Positions 48,426 to 58,372 of a DNA stretch of 64,000 nt are shown one piece after another (within the stretch, counting starts at the first letter, position 1; each line of letters starts with the position of its first letter). A model generated the notes under the pieces. The model worked only from the letters and a program-made list of their open reading frames with translations, did not search any database and was not told where the DNA came from. The stretch comes from Bimuria novae-zelandiae CBS 107.79 (lineage: Eukaryota; Ascomycota; Dothideomycetes; Pleosporales; Didymosphaeriaceae), in assembly GCA_010015655.1 (NCBI GenBank), contig ML976773.1, positions 3,522 to 67,521 of the forward strand, in the 5' to 3' direction. The position numbers and the translations under genes are program-made.

Positions 48426-50248
48426 CTAAACCAACCCATTCTCCTGATTCTCAAATACCTTATATAAGCTCGTACTATTCCACGAGCACGTAGCAAGCAA
48501 CTTAAACGTGCACATCCCCTCCTCTACCTCCGTCAAATCCACCAGCGTCTCCATCACCGTCCTCGCGTCTCTGCGCTGCGCCTTATCTTCCTCAAACACC
48601 CCCACCGCATCGATGATGCAGAACACGATGATATGCCCAGGTACCTGCGCGATTAGCCTCTCGAAAATATCGCACAGGTCGTCAATGTCTTCATAGTCGA
48701 GGGATCTGATCTTCCGCACGGTGGTGAGCTCAAAGTTGGGGTAAGCGAGGAGGAGTTGCGCGATGAGGTTGCGCAGCATGCCGGCGGGCCTCTGTCGGGG
48801 CCTTTGCGGTGGGTGTGCTCGCTGCAGAAGAAGGAGAGGCTGATAGCTTCTTGGGCTAGCGTTTTGCGCTTTGAGGTCTAGGGGCGGACGGTTTCGGCGA
48901 GCTTTGCACTGACGTAGGGCATGGGTGATCGCTGGGCGGCTGCGGAGCAGTTTCCGTTCACGAAGGGGGCGGTGGAATGTGGTGTGACGATCCAGCGGTG
49001 GAGTTTAGGGTCTTGCATCAGGGCCATGATGCGGCTTTGTGTGTCCTTTGATAACGCCCATGCCATTCTGAGATTGACGGAGATATCATTGGGTGTGGTA
49101 GAGTCCTTGGTATCTAATGCTTCCAGCAGAGCTTTTCGGGAGCGAGCGCGCTCTTTGATCATAATCATGTCTTCTGAGGAAGCCGCCTTTCTCACAGACT
49201 GGGGTGGGAGCCGCAAGGCCCTCATATTGGGATCGATCAGTGCATTGGCACTCAAGAAGCTTGTTATGACCCCTTCAAGGTACTTCACTTTCTCCAGAGT
49301 CTCAAGATTCGTGGCCTGGAGTGCCCGAACCTCGGTGTTGGTATTCATGGAGGTCTTGTAGTGGCAGCCTTGAGCAGCTTTGGCAAACAGATCTGCATGC
49401 GTCTTCATGACGCATATGCTCTCCATCATGTCCTCATGATACGAGTCCGGCTTGAAGAAGGCCTTGAGCAATTGCTTCTGGGCCTTTTGCGAAAATTATG
49501 CAACTATCGGGTTGATGCACGCCAGGACAGACGCATAGAGGTCTCCCGCGCAGGCATGAAGTTGATTCGAGGCCTCGAATACACCAACAACCTCTTGCGT
49601 GTCAAGCAGAAGGGAAGGAATCTCGGTGAGAGCCATGACAGCAGTGTCGTCCATCTCTTTCAATCGTCCTGCGGCGCTAATCACGAGTTTGAGGCCACCG
49701 CACATAAGCGATAGATATTCGTTTGAGGACGGAAGTAGGGCCATCCACGCGTTCACAGCTTCGTGCTGCTTTCCCAGCTTACTGAATCCTTTTTTAATGG
49801 TAGCGAAAACGCCCTTGGCGTCCTCGTAGCGCTCGCGGGCGTGGTCAACTTCTGCGCATACGTCGTCCCACGTAGTCAGACTCTTCAAATCCAGACCAGC
49901 CTTCAACGGACTTCCTGCCGTCATCTTCTCGTACGATCGGATTGCTTGTTGGAGCTGGAACTTCTGCTTCTCGACATCTTGGTAGAGCGCATCGTTGAGG
50001 AAGTGCTTTTTAGTAGTTGACTCTACAGTAGGGGCGGCGTCAGTGTCGGGTGCGAGTATCTCCACGATTTCCGGAACAGCCTGGACAAAGCCAGACGACA
50101 ATGGCGCGGTGATGTCCTTGGTGGCGATAGTTGGCACTTTGTCTGCCAGTTCGTCGCCTTTGTGAAGAGCACGTATCGCCTTGAACGACCTGAGGAGACG
50201 TGGAGTATGTACTACCGGACCGACTCGACACCCGAAGAGGATGGTCAA
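48426..50248 (-). pseudogene. STAND/NACHT-like fungal NTPase-associated gene, broken
   Basis: A long minus-strand reading runs from about 50248 to 48426 with three lesions: TAA at 49496-49498 (VA-x-FSQKAQK), TAG at 48878-48880 (VRP-x-TSKRKT) and a frameshift near 48790. The N-terminal helical part has RYEDAKGVFATIKKGFSKLG, WMALLPSSNEYLSLMCGGLK and VISAAGRLKEM, typical of the domain before the NTPase core in fungal NACHT-like proteins. The C-terminal part (SLSFFCSEHT, MLRNLIAQLLLAYPNFEL, LCDIFERLIAQVPGHIIVFC, IIDAVGVFEED) matches the pattern of the nucleotide-hydrolysing region in that group, with a Walker-B-like FCIIDAV. I see no Walker A. Such proteins act in non-self recognition and programmed cell death in fungi, but no specific role is shown here. 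Certainly not translatable as one protein. Confidence 0.55.
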
Positions 50249-51395
50249 GAGATGTTGTATAATCAGACTCGCAATTCCTCTCTTGCGATTGACTGCTTCT
50301 AACTCGACAGCGATGGCAGGAAACTAGGTGCCAAATCAAAGCGTTTCGTGATTGGAGAATTCAGCGGCAAAGTTCCAATCGCGTCACTGAATGTGGCGCC
50401 TCTGGAATTCTTTCCCGAAGCTGACTCGATACGAAATGAACTCATTTGTAGAGGAAAAAGATTCAAATCGTTGATAAGCAAGATGCGGGCTCGCTATCAA
50501 GGCGTGACGATGCGAGACCCTTTTACCGGGTGCAATGAGAAGGACCAGGTAAGCCCGATCTTCCCAAATAGACATGACAATGACTGAAGATATATGTTCA
50601 AAATCAATTCCGAAGTCGTCTTAGACTAAGCTTCGACGATCGACCATTTCCGCAAGGTTCTATACCCTCTCTGGTCCTTCGGCTTTGACCAAGGTGTTGT
50701 GCGCAACCGAACAGTCCCTGATAAGAGAGAGGTATTCGAGCCCAAGAACTGTGGTCATGCCATGTGCAATGATTGCACAGACATCGTGGATGACATCGTC
50801 CTGGACACCGAACGTCGCATGCAATGGATCCATTCGACGGATCTACTTCGCTATATTCATGATCCCGGTGCTCATGATCTGAGTGAGGACCGCCTGATAC
50901 TTCTTCCCGCTAAGATTACGGATACGCCTTACTCTATCGAAGGTGGTACCCCTTGGCTATCGAGCACATTGAAACGGAGTATAAAACACAAGCGTCAACC
51001 GGCTTCACGGACCTGGTTCTGCCAGAAGAGCACGAACGGATCGTTCGAGCTCTTGTGAAGAACCAGCTCAAAAAGCAAGGCATGTCACCGAAAGCCGACA
51101 GTATAGAATCTTTGCGTTCACGCTCAAAGCAGGCTGCTGTCTTCATGGACGTAGTGCGTGGAAAGGGCCAAGGATTGACGATCCTCCTTCACGGTGTACC
51201 TGGAGTGGGCAAGACATCCACTGCCGAGTGCGTTGCTGCAGAGCTAAAACGGCCACTGTTCCCTGTGACTTGCGGTGATCTGGGAAGCCAGTTGAATGGT
51301 TCCGAGTCGGTGGAGGTTAAGCTCAACGGGTACTTTATGCTTGCCCATAAGTGGAAGTGTGTGTTACTCCTCGATGAGGCTGATGTCTTCTTGGC

Positions 51396-52250
51396 CAGCG
51401 CTGCCAACGAATCGAACAGGATCCGAACAAGGTGCTTGTTCGTTCGTTCGGCCCACATACAAATGTACGTACGTTCGAGGCGACTCGAACAGGAGCGTCT
51501 TCGAACAGTACAACGAACGTTTGGCCGAACGTTTGTATATATACAAGTTTCCTAATTAGGAAGGAGGTTGGTGTTGTGGTCGAGAAACTGGCTGCCGTCC
51601 ACCAGCTGGATGTTTTGGCCGGCATCCTTCTTGACGACGTGGTTGAGGAGACGTTTGCCTTGCCAGAGGCGGGTCCATACAATAGGAAAACGAGCTCCGG
51701 ACGCTTTCAGCTCGCCGGGAAACTCATGCGTAGGAGCGACGGACTCCACTTCAGATGGCGAGTCATCCAAGCTCTCGAAGCTCTCCGCCATCGCCATGAC
51801 AGCTGCCGTACGCGACCCGGCATGGTGATAGCTGTCAAATGCCAGCCGGGTCGACTGGGTCGACTGCGAGCGGGTAACAAATTGATCCATAACAAGATAC
51901 GCTCACGGCTGACGATGGGAAACAGTGGTAGGCACGTCGACGAGAAAACTCAGAGTTTTCTTCTCCTACAAGAACGTTGCACAGGCAATATACGACAACG
52001 CCACGCGTGGCACAAGGCCAGCAGAACAAGGTAATACTCCACCAATTAGGACAGAATCCCCATACTAAATCGATTAAACGTAGTCCCGAACAACTGAACA
52101 ACCGAACAACCAAACGTTTGGCTCTAATAATGCGTTCGTTCGAAGCTCTGTTCGACCCACTATGCCTGTTCGTTCGATCGATCCAAAACACCAGAAAACG
52201 CCGTTCGGATCGATTGTTCGGATCGAACGTTCTGTTCGTTGGCAGCGCTG
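51396..52250. mobile_element. Non-autonomous hAT-type element
   Basis: An 855-bp insertion with TIRs beginning CAGCGCTGCCAACGAA at both ends (right end inverted) and an exact 8-bp target duplication TTCTTGGC (51388-51395 and 52251-52258). This combination is diagnostic of the hAT superfamily. Subterminal regions are crowded with CGAAC/GTTCG motifs in both orientations, as hAT transposase binding sites are. No transposase is encoded. Removing the element plus one 8-bp copy (863 bp) restores the AAA ATPase frame exactly. The middle (about 51570-52020) lacks the CGAAC motifs and has host-like composition. Confidence 0.9.
51552..51890 (-). other. Possible captured coding fragment inside the hAT element
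   Basis: A 112-codon open frame on the minus strand (SEVESVAPTHEFPGELKAS, RFPIVWTRLWQGKRLL, NHVVKKDAGQNIQLVDGSQF) lies in the host-like core of the element. On the plus strand just right of it, FFSYKNVAQAIYDNATRGTR reads well up to a GTAATA donor-like site. I do not recognise either. They could be host exons carried by the transposon or chance frames. Confidence 0.35.
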
Positions 52251-53165
52251 TTCTTGGCGAAAAGAGAGAAAGGCGGCGACCTGAACCGCAACGCCTTGGT
52301 CTCCACATTCCTTCGAGTGCTGGAGTACTACCCCGGCATCCTCATCCTGACGACGAACAGGGTCGGCGAGTTTGACGAAGCATTCAAATCCCGCACCCAC
52401 GTGTCGCTGCACTATCCGAAACTGAAAGAGGATTCCACAGCTCAGATCTGGGAGTCGCACATCCGACGTCTGAAAGATAGCGATCTAGGCGTAGATATCG
52501 ACGAGGTTGCCATCCGGAAGTTTTACAGAAGGTTCTGGGCCGACAACGTCAGAGACAAGAAGCTCTCTCGTCAGTGGAACGGTCGACAAATCAAGAACGC
52601 ATTCCAAACAGCGATTGCTTTAGCAAACTAGGACTTCCACGATAAAGCCCATGGGTCGAAGTTGAACAGCCCCCTGGTGGAGGCGAAACACTTCAAGCTC
52701 GTCCAGAAGACAGGCGCTCAATTCGACGATTACATTAGCAAGGTTTATCATGTGGACGACGACAAAGATGTATACGCGGTGATTGCACAGCGTGAAGAGT
52801 TGCGCAATGACGAATTCTCCAGTGACTCATCTGAGAGCGACGATGGGCGTCGCCGTCATCGAAAGGGGCGTGGTTCCGATTCGAAGACGAAAGCTCGGAG
52901 GTGGCCAAAAAAGGTTGTTTCCGAACAGGACTCGGAAGTGTCAGCAGAGGAGGATGACTCAGAGATCAGAATAATGGAAATCCAGATTGAAGTGCGCAAA
53001 CTCAAAAAGAAAAAGGCTCCGTCGGATGAAGACGACTATCGAGTACGTAAACTGGAGCGTGAACTAGTCAAGTTGGAAAAGCTCTCAAAAGCCTCAGGGA
53101 AGGGACGAGTAGGACGCGAGGAAGGGACGGATGAGGACGAAGGGGAAAGATGGGGTTCGAAATGA

Positions 53166-55887
53166 ACTGTGAGGTCTTGTTCGGTCGATAGCAGGTCTTC
53201 TGCGCGCCCGCATGCCTCGGGTACCATAGGTGCCTATGGTGGTTTTAGATATTCCCTTTGAAAAAATCAGTCATCTTCATTCTTATGCCATACTTCAGGG
53301 ACCAGCTCAAGAATCCCGTCAACAGTACGATCTGGCCCATCCGAAGCCGCTCTGTCACTAGTCAGCATTTACGTTGCAGCTGCGAAGCACGTGCGAGACA
53401 ACGACCCGTGGACCTGAAGAGGGCTCAAGCCGCTGTGCCATCACGTGACCATTTTGCCCCTTTCCCTCCCTGAGGTCTCAACAACATCTCACCATCACGA
53501 TCAGGAAGTTCACCCAAGCTCCCCATCCCGTCCATGATACACGACGCGTACGCACGTCCCAGCTCATGAACATTTCCCCCCACTGCACGCGACCCAGCAC
53601 GCCGGCCGCGAGGCAACTGGTCAAACGACGACGTCCCTTCACCAGTCCGGCCGACGCCACAGGGGCGCCGTTACCCCAGGAAGATCTTTCTTTCTAGCCC
53701 CACAGCCGCACTATCGAGCCACAACCCCTCAACCTATGAGAGCTTTTTGCGCGGCATGCGCACGGTGCGGAATTACGCGCAATGCGTCTTTTGCTTCCCA
53801 AGCTGCTCGCTCTTGAAACCTCCCTCGGGCTACAACCAACACACCGGAACAATTGATGAGTATTCCAACAATCCAAAAAGCGACACAAACCCGCCCCACG
53901 GAGCCATCTCTCCGCTGCCTACCCCCTCGTTCCAGAACAATTCATACTGACACTCGACAGCGTCTGTAACTAGTCGCGCATGGTACGGTACACAGACGTC
54001 CCACCAGCGCGGTGCAATCGGCCCGTCGCCGAAGTTTATATAATCGTATCTCCGTTCCTAGCTCCAATACCTCGGTACGACGGCAGTCCATGATTCACAC
54101 CCGGCGCAGAGATCATCAAGTCTTCGTTCGCTAAAGGCAAAACGAACGAACTCGCGAAGGGTAGAAAACGCTCCGCAGAGCATGGTGGTCACGTGCGTGC
54201 TAGGCTGGATTTGGAAAATGGTCATAGGTGTCATGGACGCGTGGGCCTGACTCTCTCGGAAGCTTGGCGCCCGGCCTGAACACGTGCACAGCAGCAACAT
54301 CGCCTAAACAACTACATCCTTTGACTCATGCCTCCTGATACCATACAGTCAACACACCACACCCGTCCACCTACCCATCCCTACCCACCCCATCCCTTTT
54401 TCCAACCCCAAACCCACAAAACCCCACAAAACCCCATAACCACAACCCCCACACCACTCCCTTCCCCCGGAGTCCTCTCCGCCCCCTCTCACTCACGCCC
54501 TACGACCCCGGCAGCGCACCCCTACACCTCGGCCAGCCCCACGCCCGTCTTCTAAAGGCCGCCACCTCATCATCCCGCCTTGCACTACCCACGCCCTGCA
54601 CACCGCTGACCATGCCCAACCTCCAGCGCCACCAGCCCATACTCTCTACTAACTACCGCACACCTTATGCTTCCCGCGTGACGGCGCGGAAACTTATCCT
54701 AGCTCGCACGCCCAGGGAGAATCTCTACTGCATATATCGTACGATGAATTTTCATATTTTTTAAAATGTTTTTAAGTTAGAGTTTGCGTGGTTTGGCCTG
54801 TTAAGGGGTTGTGGCTGTGTTAGGGAGATTAGAGCGGCAGTTGCGTGCCACTGCGTGGAGGGTAGGGATGTTGGGGTTTGCGACGGACGAGGAAAAAGCG
54901 GGGACCGGAGACGGAGCGGAGATATGTATAGGGTGAACGTACCTGCAGGGAGCCGAAACGTACCCTAGTGAATGGAATGGAATGGGATGAGCGAGCATGT
55001 GACTGACTGGCGCAGTTCCGTGCTGGGGCTGGCTTTTGCTACAATGTTAGTATAGAAGCGCCCTCTATACTGTGTGGATGATACTTAATGCTTATTCGTG
55101 TCTTAATGCTCAGTTGAATCTGCGTTGTAGGAATCACGAGGTTTGGCGTGAAGTTGATAGAGAGGATTGTATAACGCACCACACCACCAAGCGTATAAAG
55201 GTCAAACCACCATAGCCATAGAAGCCGTCTATTGTCCTGGTATTAACTACACGCCTTATCCAAAACCCCCCCAGCCATATCCATGACCCCCAGTCTCCCA
55301 CCCTACTCCAACCCGCTACCGATGCAGCATATCAAAAAGCCATAGTATAGTGTATGCGGACATCAACTGTCCGTTCATCCGAAAGACAACCAGAAAAGAA
55401 AAAAAGGGGACAACCGATATCGAGCCTCGAGCTCGGGTATCCAACACAACCTCGCAACATCGTCCGACTTACCTCACATGGTCCCTATTTCATAGGCTCG
55501 AACAAATATGCAGCGAGTAGATCCGCAGAACCCCCGAGCAGAGTCGTACCCCGTGACCAACATTCTTCGTACACTATGAACGCAATGTGACGTTTTCGTT
55601 TCAGTTGGTAAAGGTGCACAGCGGTGCAGCGAGCAGATCGATCGACGAGCGGAGAGTCCAGAGTGATACGCGGATGCCTCAAGGGAAGAATGGTCATTAA
55701 AGAATCGCCACCGCCCATATGCTGATGTTTTAATCCGTCCGGAACGCCTATGTCTAAAGTTCAAATGGTCGAAGAAGAAATATGCAAACGAAGAGCAAGA
55801 GGGGGAATAATGCATCCGTTGCTAAGACTGGCCCAACAGGATGGAAGATGGCGATCGTGAATCAGGAAATCATAGTTGCGCATATTT
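53166..55887. other. Large intergenic region
   Basis: About 2.7 kb. The left part is the AAA gene 3' flank. At 54320-54560 a C-rich strand gives a Pro/Thr-rich frame that looks like composition bias. No domain or gene I can support on either strand. Confidence 0.5.
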
Positions 55888-58372
55888 TTAAGTGCGAGTA
55901 TTTCCAGAGCCTTGAGCGTATGCTGCAGCTGCAGCGGCGTCGAGTCCTCGCAGTTGCGGACCGTATTTCGAATGCTTGATGAATTTGGGTACAGAATCCT
56001 GTCGAGGAGCGTTAGAAAAGTAGACAGTGAGGCAAAGTGTGCTTACACTGGACATGAGTTTGAAAATTGAGTTCTGCGCCTTCTCGAAGAGTGACGCAAC
56101 TTCCACCAAGCTCTGCATCATCGCGGCGTCGTCGCCGACAGCACGTGTCATCCTCGTGGCGAGTTGGGTGCGTAGGGCGTGGTCGATGTTGAGTTCGTTG
56201 GGTGAACCTGGAGCCAGGAAAGCATTGTACAAGCCTGGAGGCGTCAGTGTATGAACTGTTCGACTGGGTGGAGAAGCTTACCATATGCAGCTGCCAGAGT
56301 TTCGCGGATAGTCTCAATCTTGTTCTCACCCGTCGCGTTCACGGCTTCTTGATATTGTGAGTTGAAGGCTTGCACTTCAATGTAGAAAGACAAGTTCTCT
56401 TCACACATAGTTTCCTTCAAGAACTCGCGGTACAGCAAGCGCCAAGATGGATTGCGGATGATGACGTTCGTCCGGTTGCTGTTCGAGTCGCGAGCAGCGC
56501 CATCGCGAGCCTTGACAGCATTCACATCGGGGGCCGTGGCGGGATCGTCGCTCTGGCTCCATCCAGCGACACGCTCACCATGTTGTGTAATGTAGTAGTG
56601 CACTTGTTTGGCAGGCTGGAACTTCTCAGAGGAGTTGCGTGCATCCACCGGAGCAATTAGGCCCAACTGGAGGAACATGGAACAAATCTCGATAGCCTCG
56701 CGACGGTCGACCATGGTGGAACAGTCCATGAGCCACTCAGCGGCGTTCCTTCCGTTGAACGTGTGCTCGTACGGCCGGTTTGGTGTCGGCTTGTGCTTAA
56801 TAGTCCGTATGCCTACGTCGCACTTGCCAAACTCGTGTATCGAATCGGAGTCGGACTGGGTCTCGTTTGCATTCTGTCCGGCGAAACGACGGAAAATGAT
56901 TTCCACGGTTTGCTCGTCGTGGTGCAGCTTGTCGGTTTCGTGGTTTCGTTCCAGAATAACAAGCTGGTGCGGGTTGCGGTGAGACTCGATTACGGCCTTG
57001 ACGTGGGTAGACTGGATGCCATTGCGGGCGCAGAAGCGTTCCAAAATGTGGATTCCTTTAGGCGTGAGCTGCCAGACGGAGCTCTTGTTGTTGAAGTCGA
57101 ATTTGCCCTCAACCGACTCGATGAACTTGGCCTCGTAGAATCTCGTGCATACCGAGCGGGCCATTTCCTTGGCCATGGAGAAGGTAGTGGTCGTAGTTGT
57201 GGTGACGACGCGGGATGCATCTTTCGGGTCTGGCATGCGATTAGACTGCGAGAACTTTAGGGAGCCGAGGTTTGTGATGGCCTCGTCGGAGGTGAAGGTG
57301 AAATCGATCATGCGGAACCGGACACGGTGAGGAGTGAGCGGCAATGAGACCATCAACGTCGAGAAGAGGTCCTTAAAATCCTACAGAGGTCAGCGATGCA
57401 GGAAGCTTGAATGTAGGAATCCATGAAGACTAGCAGTGGTCCTGCCATGTGCAAGGGGGCGTGCTGTATCGGCTCGCCGCTGGTAAGGCAAGATTTCATG
57501 AGTGCCAAAATTCCAGTGCTCAATGCCGTCCGCACCATTGTCTAGTATCCGAAGTTTTCCGTCGGCCCCATCATGTCCGCTGCGGAAATCGGTCCCAACA
57601 TTTTCATCTCGAGGTAGCAACCACACTCAGTGAGGTGACACAGAGGATGACAGATGCCGGGTGCCAGAAAATGACAGCACCTGCAGCGTGCGCGGCACGT
57701 GGCGGAAACATGCAAGGAAAGAGTTACGCTTACCCTCGTATATGGCCGCTCGTCGTCCGTCATGCGGAGGAGACGGGAGGATGTCTGATGCATCTTCTTG
57801 TCCCCTGCTTTTCCGGCCTTGGTGGGTTGCTTGGGGTTCTCCAGCGTGCCGGTGGGTTCGTCGTCGGGGGAGTTTATTGGCTTCCGGGAGCGGACACTGG
57901 CGGTGTCGGACTCGCGGGCAGAGCGGAGGCTAGCGCTGGCGGAGGGCTCGCGAGAACGGAGCTCGTCAGCGGGCGTGTCGAGGCGGCCGCGCGAGGACGA
58001 CGACGACGCACGCGGGGCAGCCGGCGAGAGGTGCGAGATGCTGGCGCCGCGGACGTGGGAGCCGCTCGACTTGCGCAGTAGCGGAAAGCGCGAGTTCAGC
58101 GTCAATCGGCGGCTGAAGGACAGGGGCCGGGCGGAGGAGGAGGAGGAGGAGGAGGAGGAGGAGGAGGAGGAGGAAGGCGCCGCGGACAGCCTGGCTTCTT
58201 GGGCAGCAGTGGCTCGGTCAGACAAGGCAGGCGCTCCGGAGGCCAGAGACGGCGGCGGGCGGGCAACCGGCGGGAGAGGGCGGGCGGGCGTGGTGGTCGC
58301 GGAAGGGACAGCTGGAGCTTGGGGTTGCAGGGCAGCAGGAGGAGGGGGGAGCAGCGCGGTGTTCATGGACAT
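55888..58372 (-). CDS. flbA: RGS regulator of G-protein signalling, FlbA type
   Basis: Exons 57734-58372, 56282-57380, 56047-56234 and 55888-55998 give 678 residues. FlbA speeds GTP hydrolysis on the FadA-type G-alpha, switching growth to conidiation in Aspergillus. The N-terminus is low complexity with a polyserine tract from a (GGA)n repeat, and ends MTDDERPYTR. After a 353-nt intron, DFKDLFSTLMVSLPLTPHRV and LGSLKFSQSNRMPDPKDASR with the Thr run and FSMAKEMARSVCTRFYEAKF are near-diagnostic of FlbA. Two DEP-type regions follow (VWQLTPKGIHILERFC; HTFNGRNAAEWLMDCSTMVD). The RGS domain starts NPSWRLLYREFLKETMCEEN and LSFYIEVQAFN, and ends FEKAQNSIFKLMSS-DSVPKF across the 48-nt last intron, which is stop-free and in frame. 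The last exon ends with an alanine run and GSGNTRT. Start at MSMNTALLPPP. Confidence 0.93.
58133..58174 (+). repeat. (GGA)n coding microsatellite
   Basis: About 14 GGA units, read on the minus strand as TCC codons for polyserine in FlbA. Probably length-variable between strains. Confidence 0.95.

Larger units (their letters stand above)
50309..53165 (+). pseudogene. AAA+ ATPase gene interrupted by a hAT element
   Basis: Plus-strand AAA ATPase of the fungal BCS1/CDC48-like type. The N-terminal region reads DGRKLGAKSKRFVIGEFSGK and ADSIRNELICRGKRFKSLI. After an intron come NCGHAMCNDCTDIVDDIVLD and LSEDRLILLPAKI; a 1-nt frameshift near 50915 leads to WYPLAIEHIETEYKTQASTG. The AAA core follows: FMDVVRGKGQGLTILLHGVP with GVGKTSTAE (Walker A), KCVLLLDEADVFLA (Walker B), then an 855-bp hAT insertion, then KREKGGDLNRNALVSTFLRV, LEYYPGILILTTNRVGEFDE (sensor 1) and SRTHVSLHYPKL. 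A TAG at 52629-52631 stands where homologues usually have Trp (LAN-x-DFHDKA). The charged, Lys/Glu-rich C-terminus ends at 53165. In-frame TAA at 50300 just upstream hides the 5' end. Three or more independent lesions make it a pseudogene. Confidence 0.75.

Noticed and set aside
54328..54555. Pro/Thr-rich 75-codon frame
   Set aside because: C-rich strand bias gives Pro and Thr codons; no start context, splice sites or domain.
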